Assembly: GCA_045222795.1 (NCBI GenBank)
Contig: JBGUZF010000060.1
Location: 22,752 to 86,751, forward strand
Reading direction: 5' to 3'
DNA length: 64,000 nt
Source: Colimorpha sp045222795
GTDB lineage: Bacteria; Bacteroidota; Bacteroidia; Bacteroidales; P3
Shown here: piece by piece, positions 7,123 to 16,252 of the stretch
How positions within the stretch are numbered: the first letter of the stretch is position 1
How the letters are laid out: each line of letters starts with the position of its first letter
Translations under genes and position numbers: made by a program
The notes under the pieces: generated by a model
What the model was told of the DNA's origin: nothing
Seen by the model: only the letters and a program-made list of their open reading frames with translations
Database searches by the model: none

Positions 7123-10100
7123 TTAGAAGGAGAAGCGTACTGTCAAACCACCCTTGGTGGTAGAGTTGGGATAGGCGTTGGAGATATATGGCGTGTTGAT
7201 GTTGGTCTGGAAGAAGGCGCGCAGGGTGAGCGAGGAGGTCAGCGCGTATTCGGCGCTGAGTTCCACCATCCACACCTCGCTGCCCGAGGAAATCTGGCTG
7301 ATGTTCTGATTTATCTTGCGGATGTTGGTCATGTTGCTGTTGTAGGTAAGGTTGAGCTGCAACACCACGTCGCTCTTGAGGTCATAGGGTTTCTCGCCAA
7401 CCTTGAGGGTGAAGGCCACATCCTTGATGCGGTAACCTGCGCCGAAGGTGATACCGTCGCGGGTGGTCTCGGTGAGCTGGTTGTTGCTGAACGACAGCAT
7501 CAGCGTGCGGTTCTTCTGAAGCGAGAAGTTGAACTGGAAGCTGTTGACCATGTTCACAGAGATACGTATCAGGGGGTTGAACTGCTCGGTAATCTGCACG
7601 CCGCCCATGCTCACCGGCGGTATGTAGTCGCCGGTACTGTTCACGATGTTCTCACTGCCGTAGTCGTAGCCTTCAACACCCGACAGGGCAGCGTCGGTGT
7701 AGAAGTTGGCCACGCTGTAGGTAGAACTGTAGCGGTGCGAGATGGATATATTGGTGAACCATTTCTTGAGGAACTGCACCTTGTTGAGACCCGTGTAATT
7801 GATATTCCAGTTGGGCAGCGGCATCTTCATGAACGGCGAGAAGGAGCGAGTCGAGGGGTCGTCGCCGAGATAGGTGGCGAGGAACGACGTCAACAGCACG
7901 GTCTGCGAGTTGGCGCTGTAGCCCGCGGGATAGTATTCTCCTATCATGGTGTCGAGCACCATCTGGCTTGTGTAGGGGTCGGGGTTGGCAGAGGCGAGGC
8001 GGTTGGCGACGACCGAGCGGTTGGCCAGGAAGGTGTTGAACAAATCGTCACGGTTGATGAAGGCGGTGTTTAAACTCCACACCGTGGTGGTGTAGGCACC
8101 TGACATGATGTACGACAGCGGTCCGTCGACACGGTCCCATTCCGAGAGGTACTTGTAGTAGTATTCCTCGCGCGTTGAATAGTTCTCCATTGCCGTGAGG
8201 TCAATCTTCATATCCCTTATAGGTTCCAATGACGCCTGGAGGTTTATGGTGCGGTTCATGGTCATCTCGTGCGGCGAGTTGAAGAGTGTGTCGCGACTCA
8301 GCAGGTCGTAGCGCAACAGGTCGTTCACCACATCTTGATTATAGCCAAGCACATATCCCGGACCCGGCGTCCAATAGTTGCGCGGGTCGAGGCCCACAAT
8401 AACAGGCTCGCCCATATAACCTGGCAGACGCGAACCTGTGGTCAGATTGTACTGGGCGTTGACGCTCTTGACGCCTGTCACAAGACGCAGTCCGAAATAG
8501 CCAGCCTCCTTCAGGAAGTCCATGAACTTGGCATGTCTCAGACTGTCGGCCACGGCCGCCGAGTCCTGAGCCGTCATCGGCTTCTGCTGCTGTGTCTTAC
8601 CTTTCTGTTGCGGCTGACGGCCGTTGTTCTTGTTGTTCTTGTTGTTGGGAGGCGTGTTGGCTTTCTTGAGCAGCGGTATCTTGTTGTATAGTGTGCTCAA
8701 GCTGGCATTGGCCGATGCCGTCATCACGGTAGAGTTCTGCAACACGGAGCCCATCGATGCCAGGGCATCGGTGGTGCCTTGGTAGTTGAGGTTGGTTCGG
8801 TAGCTCAGAGGCACCTTAAGGAAGTCCATGTAGGGCAGCTTGTTGATGGGGATGTCGTAGGTGGCGTTTATCGACTGCTGGAACTGCTGCATGGTGCCGC
8901 CTTCGGCTATCGACCGCCATATAGAGTCGGTGGCCGTGGTGGTCTCGATACGACCGATAGGTTCGTCGATGCGAGCATTGGCGTTGGCAGAATACTGGAT
9001 GTGGAAGTTGCTCGAGAGGTCGTACTGCAGGCCATAGTTGCGCTGCCATGTGAACTGCTTGAAGTAGGTGGGCTTTATTATCACCTGCGCGGCACTCTTG
9101 TTCCTCAGCAAGGTCTCCTCGAAGTCGCGGTACACTTCCGTCGAGAAGGTGAGGTTCTTGGGCTGGTAGTAGAAGTTAAATTCCTTCACTATCTTCCAGT
9201 TCTTACTCTTGAAGAGCTTGGATTTGTCGAAGGGTTTCACCTGCTTGGCCTGAACAGCATAACTGTATGTGAAGCCTCCGCGGTGCTGGTCTTTGTTGTA
9301 ATGTTCCGTCTCATCGTCGGAGGTGCGTTCGCGGCTGTAAGCGTACGAGAAGGAGAAGTTCTCGATGTCGTAGAAGTGCTGTTTCAAGGCTCCCTTGCCC
9401 ACCCTGTCCTTGCGGACATTAGACAACGTCAGGTTGGTGGCACTCTTCCGCAGTTGCGTCATATTGCGCACGCTGTCGCGTTCCTCCTTGGTGCGGTAGG
9501 TCTGCAAGTCGTCGTACAGCAACACGTCGGGATTCATCGGGTTGTACTCGGGACTGCCAATCTCGCGGCTGTAGTCCAGATAGAGCGGTATGTGCATACC
9601 CCATTCCTCGGGCAGGAACTTGCCAAGTTCCATGTCGAGCGTCGACTGGAAGGTGAAGGTGTTCACCAGTTCCTCCTTTACCAGCGGGTCTTCCAAATTG
9701 CCAAAGTTTGCCGTAGTGTAGCTGCCATAGAGCGAAAGGTTGCCGAGGTCGGCCAGGTTGGTACGCGCCAACGCCATGGCCGCCCACCCACCTTTGTTGA
9801 TATAGTCGTTCAGGCGCAACTCGTTTATCCACACGATGGCACTCTTGGGCAGCATGTTGTTTCCATCGTTAAGACTCTCCTTCTTGGGGTTGCGCACACC
9901 AATCATTATGACCTTTATCTTGCCCAAGTTGGGGTTGCCCAGCACGGTGTACTTCTTTCCCTCCACGGTTTCGCTGTAGAGAAGCGACGGTGAGTAGTCG
10001 CCCTCGTGCGAGCGTATCTTCACATTGCGGTTGGTCTTGATCTCCGTCAGGTGCTGGAGGTCGATATCAACATTGTTCGCCAAAGGCCAAATGGCATATG

Positions 10101-13100
10101 GGTCGTCGCTCGGCGTATACCATGGCGTAAACTGCAGCGGCAGTTCATACTCGTAGTAGTTGTTGGTGTAGTCGCTACCCAGACGCACGAACAGCGACAG
10201 GTCGCCGTCTTCCATCCTGTCGGTGGCATACTTCTGCTCAGCGTGGACGAACATCTTCAGGTGTCCGTAGTAGCGCAGGTCGTAGCCCGAAGAACGGTAT
10301 ATGGCTCGTGCGTCGCCGCTCGAAAGTTCGTCGACATCCAGCACGACCGACTGTTCGTTCAACTTGGTGTAACTGCTGCTGGTGGAGAACCATTCCTCGC
10401 GCTGGATGCCAGGAGGCAGCACGTACGGCACAGGCTGACGGCTGCCGTTCTCCTCGATATTCACCGTCGAGATGCTGAATGACGTGTTAGCCGTGACGCC
10501 GGTAGGATAGTCGCCGGGCTGCAGCAGTTCCTCGCTGTACTTGCGCCATGTGGAATATACCAGGTCGAGGCTGGCGAAACGCAGGATGATAGGTTCCTCA
10601 AACTGATTCATGAACATACGCATGAAGCGTATCGACTGGTAGCCGTTGATATTGCCCACCTTCTGGTCTGGCTCGCGAATGGGGATGCGGAACTGGTACC
10701 AGCGGCAGGTCGTTGTCTCACCGTTGGCCAGTTGCACGTTGCGCGCCTCCTGAATGTCCACTATATGGTTCTCGCCAATAACCATGCGGTCGGGTCTGAG
10801 ATCAATTACATACTGGTAGTAGTTCTCAGCCTCGCTCAAGCTATTGTCCCTGTTGATGTCCTCTACATTGGGATAGGACGAACCGCTGGTCATGTAGTCC
10901 TCGTCGCTGTCGCTGTCCACAGGCGAGTTGCCCTCGGGGTTGTTGTAGAACTTGTAGCGGTCGGTAATCTTCACGTCATTGTCGTCGTAGTAGCTGCTGC
11001 GGAAATAGCGGAAGTCGTCGCCGCTAGGGTCGGCAACCGCCTGCTGGTAGGCCTCACTGCCTTCGCCCCACCGCTGCGCTATGGCATCGATATACGAAGC
11101 AAAGAAGCTCTGCTCATCCTCGAGTCCGTGGGTACTGCCGAGGCCGTCGTAGCCCACATCCTGATACATACGGCTCGATTCGTCGTTGTCGAAAGCATTG
11201 ACTATCGGCTGCGTCGTCGGCACACGGCCCCAGATAGTGGTGTCGACGTTCACCACCGTGGCACTCGTCGGCAGACCGTTCTCGAACTGCTTGCGACCGT
11301 CGCGGAGGATATCTTCGCTGATGTCGCCGAGGTTTATGTACAACTTGCCGCCGCTGTGTGTGGGATTCTCTATGAACGGATCCATGAGCCAGAATTCCAT
11401 GGTCTCGATGTTCTGCGTCTCAAAGTCGGTGTACTCCAGCTTGCGCATTATGCCACCCCAACGGCTGGCAGGGTTCTCCAGCTTGCCGTCGGCATTGATA
11501 CCGGCGCTGTAGCCCGATGGAGCGACGTCATAGTTGTACGGACCACGCTCACTAGGATAGAAGGCCAGGTTCAACTCGTAAATGTTCGTCGGCTGTCCTG
11601 CGGCAAGGTCTTTGTTCGGGAACACTTCCTGCTCGTATATCCTTCTGGCGTATGGGGCGCTAAGGTCGTCCTTGGTGATGTTAGCCGGGCAACTGCCGCT
11701 GCTGTAGAAGTCATTGCTTATGCGATACCACGCCAGCTTGGCTCGGTTGAAGCCATAGGCGAGTCCACTACTGGGTGCCGTCTCGGGGAACATAGGCATG
11801 GCTGTAGCATAGTCCTGCGGCGTGCTGGCAAGGAACCAACTCGTGGCACTCTTCAGGTCTATCGAACTCTCGGCGCCTTCGAAGTCGTCCACATAGCTCA
11901 CGCTGCCTTCCTGACTGCCGGTGTTGCTCATCCCCGGTATGAAATGGGCGAACTCGGCCTGCAGCGTCAGTGTGCTCGGTGCCTTGGTCTCGATGCCGGG
12001 CAGCAGGTCCACCAGCTTGGTGATGAACGGTGCCTCGTGGCTGTAGTTGAGGTCCAGACCCCAGATGGTGTTGCTCGTGGGTTCGTCGCCGAAGTTGTTC
12101 TTCTGCGTCATGGGCTTCTCATGCAGGTTCATCACCGTGGCACCGAGGTTGAAGTTGGGCTGGAACTCATAGTTGATGTGCATGCCGAGCATGCGCTTGG
12201 TGGTCATGCTGAACGAGTTGTTCTCCGAGCTGACGCTGATGGGCGTGTTCGACGAGAGGATACTCTCATTGATTATTCTCACCGTACCCATGGTGTAGTC
12301 AACGGTGTAGTCAACATTCTCTATCAGAGGCATGCCACCGGCAGTGACGGTGACAGAGCCCGGTGTCACGCTGTAGCCCAACGATATCTCGCCACTCACG
12401 CTACTGGTATAGTAACCCTCGAGGTAGAACTTGTTGCGGTCGGCATATTGCCGCGCAAGGGTCTGCGTCATAGTGTACAGCGAGTCGAAACAATATTGGT
12501 CGGCAAAGGCATCGTCGCCAAGTATTTCGCGCAAGTCGCGACCAAAGGGTTCCACATACGGGAAGAAGATACGGCCCGTAGATGCCTGTATCAAGCCTCC
12601 CTTGAATGCCGCCGAGTCGAACCAGTCGAATACACCGTCGGCATAATAGTAGCTCTGGCTGGCGTCCATGCGGTCCATGCCGAACACCTCAATCAGCGGT
12701 TTACCCTGTTGGGGACCGTCGGTGAAGAAACCTATGCCCACGCCGCCGTCGGGGTCCTCATAGAGGATGTTCAGTCGGAAGCCGTCGCGACTCAGCTGAC
12801 TGCTGCGCAGGAAGTATACGTTCTTCATCATCAACTTCCACAGCGGGCCATGGGTATTCACACTTGTGCTCTTCAGCAGTTTCACGATAAGGGTGTTGGG
12901 GTCGTTTATACCGTCGGTAGTCAGTTCACCCACCTGGTACACGTTGGTGTCGCCAATCACCTGGTATTGGAAAGCGACAGCCAGCACCTGATCGTTGCTC
13001 AACGGCTGGTTCAACGTGATAAAGCCCAACTGACTATTGAAAGTGTACTCGTTTGAATTCAGCAACCGTGCGCTCTCCACCTTCTCGTAGTCCACACTGC

Positions 13101-14256
13101 TCGTCAAACCCAAGCCTTGCATATAGCTCGATACCGAGCCGCCGCTTCTCACGGCACTGGTGTTTATCAGTTCCAGCAGGTTGTTGCTCCTGTTGGTGGG
13201 CATCGTGCTACCGCCGCCGGTAACACGATAGTTGCTCGGATTGGTCTCGCCGAGGTCCGTCAAGGCCAGAATATTGCGGTTCTGAGTCACTGCAGCACCG
13301 ACATTCGTCCTCCACACCTCAAGGCGCAGTATCTTCACATTGCTACCCACCACAGGCAGCGTGCTCATGGCTTTGTTGTAATTCTCGTAGAAATACTGGG
13401 CGATAAAATAGTGGCGGTTCTCCTCGTATTCGTCGGCCCTTATCTCAAACTCGTGACTGCTGGCGCCACCCTTAACCTGCATATTCTCCGTGCTCGTCTC
13501 CTTCTGGCTCAGCACAGCATCCACCGTCAGCTTGCCGAACTTCAGCTTGGTGTGGAAACCAAACAACTGCTGGCTGCCCTTGATGAGTGTCGTCTGCAGC
13601 GGGAACGAGATATCGGCAGCCTCGAAGAGCTGCAGTATGTCGTCCTCCTTGCCCTCGTACTTGAGCTTTATCTTGTTCTCGAAGTCGAAGGTGGCCTTAG
13701 TGTTCTCGTTAATGTCGAAATTAATCAGATCGCCAATCTTGGCGTTGAGGTTGATCTGTATGTTTTCGTCGAAGTCGAAGGTCCACACGCTACGGCGACT
13801 CTGGTCCAGCTGCGGGTCGTTGCGATAGTTGTTCACTATCTGGAACGTCAGGTCCACGCTTCCGCTCGGCGTAATCTTTATCTCAGGCAACTTGTCGAGG
13901 CCCGCCAGCTTCTCGCTAATCTTACTGAAGCCCGGTATTTTGCTCAGCAGGCCTCCGTCGGCATTGTCCAACGCTGTGCCTTCCTTCTTCTCGTTCCAAT
14001 ACTTCTCCATCAGCTGGTCCATCTGCCAGTCCTGATACTCCTCGAAAGTCATATACTCGCGCCCCAGCACCATGTCGCCTACCTTGGTCACCTTCACATA
14101 GCTGCCCGTCACCGCATCATACTCCACACTCGTGGTAATGCCGGCAGGGGTATAGCCGCTGCCCATGGGGGTGAACTGGACGCTGTCGTCCTGTCCCCAT
14201 GCCGCGGCACCCGCCACAAGCATCACTACTATTGCTATGATATATCTTACCTTCAA
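7123..14256 (-). CDS. sprA: T9SS outer-membrane translocon protein SprA (Sov)
   Basis: SprA forms the very large single-chain beta-barrel through which T9SS cargo crosses the outer membrane. The 2377-aa product has the expected size, a signal peptide (MKVRYIIAIVVMLVAGAAAWGQ), repeated family segments such as YVDDFEGAESSIDL near residue 790, and an aromatic beta-barrel C-terminus ending GGLTVRFSF. A low-complexity N/Q/K-rich linker lies at about residues 1860-1900 (plus-strand bases about 8570-8670). The start codon must be TTG: an in-frame TAG lies five codons upstream and the first internal ATG would destroy the signal peptide. The gene follows ruvA, a neighbour often seen for sprA. A terminator and a competing hairpin precede it. 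Confidence 0.95.
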   Translation of the reverse strand: MKVRYIIAIVVMLVAGAAAWGQDDSVQFTPMGSGYTPAGITTSVEYDAVTGSYVKVTKVGDMVLGREYMTFEEYQDWQMDQLMEKYWNEKKEGTALDNADGGLLSKIPGFSKISEKLAGLDKLPEIKITPSGSVDLTFQIVNNYRNDPQLDQSRRSVWTFDFDENIQINLNAKIGDLINFDINENTKATFDFENKIKLKYEGKEDDILQLFEAADISFPLQTTLIKGSQQLFGFHTKLKFGKLTVDAVLSQKETSTENMQVKGGASSHEFEIRADEYEENRHYFIAQYFYENYNKAMSTLPVVGSNVKILRLEVWRTNVGAAVTQNRNILALTDLGETNPSNYRVTGGGSTMPTNRSNNLLELINTSAVRSGGSVSSYMQGLGLTSSVDYEKVESARLLNSNEYTFNSQLGFITLNQPLSNDQVLAVAFQYQVIGDTNVYQVGELTTDGINDPNTLIVKLLKSTSVNTHGPLWKLMMKNVYFLRSSQLSRDGFRLNILYEDPDGGVGIGFFTDGPQQGKPLIEVFGMDRMDASQSYYYADGVFDWFDSAAFKGGLIQASTGRIFFPYVEPFGRDLREILGDDAFADQYCFDSLYTMTQTLARQYADRNKFYLEGYYTSSVSGEISLGYSVTPGSVTVTAGGMPLIENVDYTVDYTMGTVRIINESILSSNTPISVSSENNSFSMTTKRMLGMHINYEFQPNFNLGATVMNLHEKPMTQKNNFGDEPTSNTIWGLDLNYSHEAPFITKLVDLLPGIETKAPSTLTLQAEFAHFIPGMSNTGSQEGSVSYVDDFEGAESSIDLKSATSWFLASTPQDYATAMPMFPETAPSSGLAYGFNRAKLAWYRISNDFYSSGSCPANITKDDLSAPYARRIYEQEVFPNKDLAAGQPTNIYELNLAFYPSERGPYNYDVAPSGYSAGINADGKLENPASRWGGIMRKLEYTDFETQNIETMEFWLMDPFIENPTHSGGKLYINLGDISEDILRDGRKQFENGLPTSATVVNVDTTIWGRVPTTQPIVNAFDNDESSRMYQDVGYDGLGSTHGLEDEQSFFASYIDAIAQRWGEGSEAYQQAVADPSGDDFRYFRSSYYDDNDVKITDRYKFYNNPEGNSPVDSDSDEDYMTSGSSYPNVEDINRDNSLSEAENYYQYVIDLRPDRMVIGENHIVDIQEARNVQLANGETTTCRWYQFRIPIREPDQKVGNINGYQSIRFMRMFMNQFEEPIILRFASLDLVYSTWRKYSEELLQPGDYPTGVTANTSFSISTVNIEENGSRQPVPYVLPPGIQREEWFSTSSSYTKLNEQSVVLDVDELSSGDARAIYRSSGYDLRYYGHLKMFVHAEQKYATDRMEDGDLSLFVRLGSDYTNNYYEYELPLQFTPWYTPSDDPYAIWPLANNVDIDLQHLTEIKTNRNVKIRSHEGDYSPSLLYSETVEGKKYTVLGNPNLGKIKVIMIGVRNPKKESLNDGNNMLPKSAIVWINELRLNDYINKGGWAAMALARTNLADLGNLSLYGSYTTANFGNLEDPLVKEELVNTFTFQSTLDMELGKFLPEEWGMHIPLYLDYSREIGSPEYNPMNPDVLLYDDLQTYRTKEERDSVRNMTQLRKSATNLTLSNVRKDRVGKGALKQHFYDIENFSFSYAYSRERTSDDETEHYNKDQHRGGFTYSYAVQAKQVKPFDKSKLFKSKNWKIVKEFNFYYQPKNLTFSTEVYRDFEETLLRNKSAAQVIIKPTYFKQFTWQRNYGLQYDLSSNFHIQYSANANARIDEPIGRIETTTATDSIWRSIAEGGTMQQFQQSINATYDIPINKLPYMDFLKVPLSYRTNLNYQGTTDALASMGSVLQNSTVMTASANASLSTLYNKIPLLKKANTPPNNKNNKNNGRQPQQKGKTQQQKPMTAQDSAAVADSLRHAKFMDFLKEAGYFGLRLVTGVKSVNAQYNLTTGSRLPGYMGEPVIVGLDPRNYWTPGPGYVLGYNQDVVNDLLRYDLLSRDTLFNSPHEMTMNRTINLQASLEPIRDMKIDLTAMENYSTREEYYYKYLSEWDRVDGPLSYIMSGAYTTTVWSLNTAFINRDDLFNTFLANRSVVANRLASANPDPYTSQMVLDTMIGEYYPAGYSANSQTVLLTSFLATYLGDDPSTRSFSPFMKMPLPNWNINYTGLNKVQFLKKWFTNISISHRYSSTYSVANFYTDAALSGVEGYDYGSENIVNSTGDYIPPVSMGGVQITEQFNPLIRISVNMVNSFQFNFSLQKNRTLMLSFSNNQLTETTRDGITFGAGYRIKDVAFTLKVGEKPYDLKSDVVLQLNLTYNSNMTNIRKINQNISQISSGSEVWMVELSAEYALTSSLTLRAFFQTNINTPYISNAYPNSTTKGGLTVRFSF

Positions 14257-14289
14257 GGCGTTTTTATACTATACGAATACAAAAACGCC
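14257..14289 (-). promoter_or_regulatory. Hairpin abutting the sprA start codon, competing with a terminator
   Basis: On the minus strand GGCGTTTTT (14289-14281) can pair perfectly with AAAAACGCC (14265-14257), a 9-bp stem with a 15-base loop that ends directly at the TTG start of sprA. The first arm is also the 3' arm and U-tract of the ruvA terminator, so the two structures exclude each other. This is the layout of an attenuator or translational switch; the function is inference. Confidence 0.5.
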
Positions 14290-14319
14290 ACACGGCATCT
14301 TTTATTGCACCGTATGGCG
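14281..14319 (-). terminator. Intrinsic terminator after ruvA
   Basis: On the minus strand CGCCATACGG pairs with CCGTGTGGCG (10 bp, one G-U) and is followed by TTTTTG. The loop is about 14 bases. A-rich sequence upstream would let it also work on the opposite strand. It lies 22 bases after the ruvA stop and 25 bases before sprA. Confidence 0.75.
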
Positions 14320-14341
14320 AAATATTTTTTTCACTAAAATC

Positions 14342-14944
14342 CTATAGACGCTGTAAGCCTATCTTGATAATCTCCTCGACGGTCATCGGAGTACCGTCGG
14401 CATTCTTCCAGTCGTTCGACATGAGAAGTTTCTCCACGGCAGGCTTGGCAAAGCCCAGCATGGTAAGAGCCGTCATAGCTTCGTCGCGTGCTTGATTAGC
14501 CTGAACTCCTTGTGCTCCCTGCATTCCTTGAACTCCCACAGCACCCATCTTGTCGGCAAGCTCCAGCACTATCCTCTGGGCGGTCTTGGCGCCGATGCCC
14601 TTCACGCGCTGCACCTTCTTCGCGTCCTGCTGCTGTATGGCTGTGCGCAGCTCGTCGACGGTGAGCGACGAGAGCATGACGCGTGCCGTCTGGTTGCCCA
14701 CGCCGCTGATGGATATCAACAGACGGAACATCTCGCGCTCGGCCAGGTCGCTGAAGCCGAAGAGCTGCTGCGCGTCCTCGCGCACCACGAGGTGGGCGTA
14801 GAGTTTAACCCTGTCGCCATCCATGCGGCGTAGCGCCTCGTAGGTATTGAGACTTATCTCAAGCAGATAGCCCACTCCTCCGCAGTCTATCACCGCCTGT
14901 GTGGGTTCCAAAGATGCAAGTTTGCCTTGTATGTATTCGTACAT
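14342..14944 (-). CDS. ruvA: Holliday junction DNA helicase subunit RuvA
   Basis: RuvA binds four-way junctions and loads the RuvB motor for branch migration in recombination repair. The 200-aa protein has the N-terminal OB domain (MYEYIQGKL, GVGYLLEIS), two helix-hairpin-helix motifs (LISISGVGNQTARV and VKGIGAKTAQRIVLEL at about residues 75-127), and the small C-terminal domain (ALTMLGFAKPAVEKLL). The flexible linker is a run of GVQGMQGAQGVQ encoded by imperfect 9-12 nt repeats. It ends with a terminator before sprA. The ATG is 6 bases from the end of the upstream lipoprotein gene, so the two are probably one operon. Confidence 0.95.
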   Translation of the reverse strand: MYEYIQGKLASLEPTQAVIDCGGVGYLLEISLNTYEALRRMDGDRVKLYAHLVVREDAQQLFGFSDLAEREMFRLLISISGVGNQTARVMLSSLTVDELRTAIQQQDAKKVQRVKGIGAKTAQRIVLELADKMGAVGVQGMQGAQGVQANQARDEAMTALTMLGFAKPAVEKLLMSNDWKNADGTPMTVEEIIKIGLQRL

Positions 14945-14950
14945 GATAGA

Positions 14951-16246
14951 TTAATTATCAAATTGATATCCAATGCCCATGGCTGGAGAGCCATCCTGCA
15001 GGGTATAATCGTCGCTGGACGGGTCGGTGAACATCGGGTCTTCATCCCACGTGCCGCCACGGACGATGCTGTGGATGAACTGGGCATCCATGTCTAAGCC
15101 CTCCATAGGCGTCACAGCCACCTCGCCACGCGTCCAGCTGCCGTAGACTATACAGTTGTTGAACACTGCTCGCATGTGGTCAGCGTACGCCTCTGTAGGC
15201 GACAATAAGAAGTAATTGGAAATGATGACCGATGCCGTGTCGCGAGTGTGGTCGCGGTAGTTCCAATAGTCGGCGAAGGTGCTCGATCCGAAGCTGTAGT
15301 TGCCGCCACCTATTAGCACCACGCTGCTGAAGCAGTCGTAGACAAGCAGATTATTGCCCGTGATAGTGGCATCCTGCCCTATGATGCCGGCATCGGAGCA
15401 GTTGCGCACCACGGTATTGCTCACCGCCAGCTGTGCCTGCGGATAGCAGCGCAGACCGCCCACGGCGTTTTCCACCACAGCATGGTCGATGACATTGCCG
15501 GTGCTGTAGTTGTAGAACCACACGGTCTGCCACTGGCCCGGCATGTTGCGATACCACGGGTCGTGGCGCAGCGAGGTGAAGAGGATCGGCTTCTCAGCAG
15601 TACCGTTGGCCATTAGGGTGGCGTTGCTGTCAATGATGAGCATGGCCCCGTCGGCGAAATGCAGTTCGTCGCCGGCTTGCAGAGTAAGGGTGTTTCCATC
15701 AATCACCGCGGCAGGGTCGAGAATCACATGCGGACGGTCGTGGCGCCACGCGGCGCAGTCAATGCGGCAGAACCACGACGTGTCGTCGCCATCCGGTATA
15801 CGATGGTACACCGCATTGCGCCCCCATGCCGCCAACGGCAGGCACTGCCCATTGCTGAAGAGAATGGAGTCGGTGCAGATGAAAGGCTCGTTCTCGTCGT
15901 TGGGATTGATATTGGCCTGCACGAAAATGAAGAGACTGTCGCCGGCCTGCAGTTCCACACGGCGCGCCACCATTGAGGTGTCGCCGTCGACATTCAGGCG
16001 GAAGCGGCTCTGACGACCGTGTTTGAGGGTAACGGCAGAGAGTTCTATGTCGCTCGTCGAACGGTTGTAGACCTTCACTTGTTGCGTGACAGTAGCCACG
16101 GTGGTGAAGACGGTATCGAAGCAGACCGTGTCGGCCGAGAACTCAAGCCTCACCGACTTCTCGTCGGCATAGCCATCCTTCACGCACGACATAGTGCACA
16201 GCGGCATTATCATGACAATGACGGAAAGGGCCAGCAGTCTGCGCAT
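14951..16246 (-). CDS. Surface lipoprotein with right-handed beta-helix
   Basis: A 431-aa protein with a lipoprotein signal (hydrophobic stretch ending CTMSC, lipid cysteine near residue 21). The N-terminal third looks like an Ig-like beta domain (LEFSADTVCFDTVFTTVATVTQQVKVYN). The rest has the short, regularly spaced strands of a parallel beta-helix: LTLQAGDELHFADGAMLIID, IDHAVVENAVGGLR, VVRNCSDAGI. Bacteroidota carry many such proteins, usually called hypothetical; binding or cleavage of a polysaccharide is possible but no catalytic residues can be named. It lies 6 bases upstream of ruvA and 6 bases downstream of the M64-type peptidase. Confidence 0.75.
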   Translation of the reverse strand: MRRLLALSVIVMIMPLCTMSCVKDGYADEKSVRLEFSADTVCFDTVFTTVATVTQQVKVYNRSTSDIELSAVTLKHGRQSRFRLNVDGDTSMVARRVELQAGDSLFIFVQANINPNDENEPFICTDSILFSNGQCLPLAAWGRNAVYHRIPDGDDTSWFCRIDCAAWRHDRPHVILDPAAVIDGNTLTLQAGDELHFADGAMLIIDSNATLMANGTAEKPILFTSLRHDPWYRNMPGQWQTVWFYNYSTGNVIDHAVVENAVGGLRCYPQAQLAVSNTVVRNCSDAGIIGQDATITGNNLLVYDCFSSVVLIGGGNYSFGSSTFADYWNYRDHTRDTASVIISNYFLLSPTEAYADHMRAVFNNCIVYGSWTRGEVAVTPMEGLDMDAQFIHSIVRGGTWDEDPMFTDPSSDDYTLQDGSPAMGIGYQFDN

Positions 16247-16252
16247 AGATAG

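Noticed and set aside
10732..13056. A 774-codon open frame antisense to sprA
   Set aside because: Shadow of sprA codon use; no start context or protein features of its own. Several shorter antisense frames along sprA, such as 6325-8073 and 13117-14337, are rejected for the same reason.
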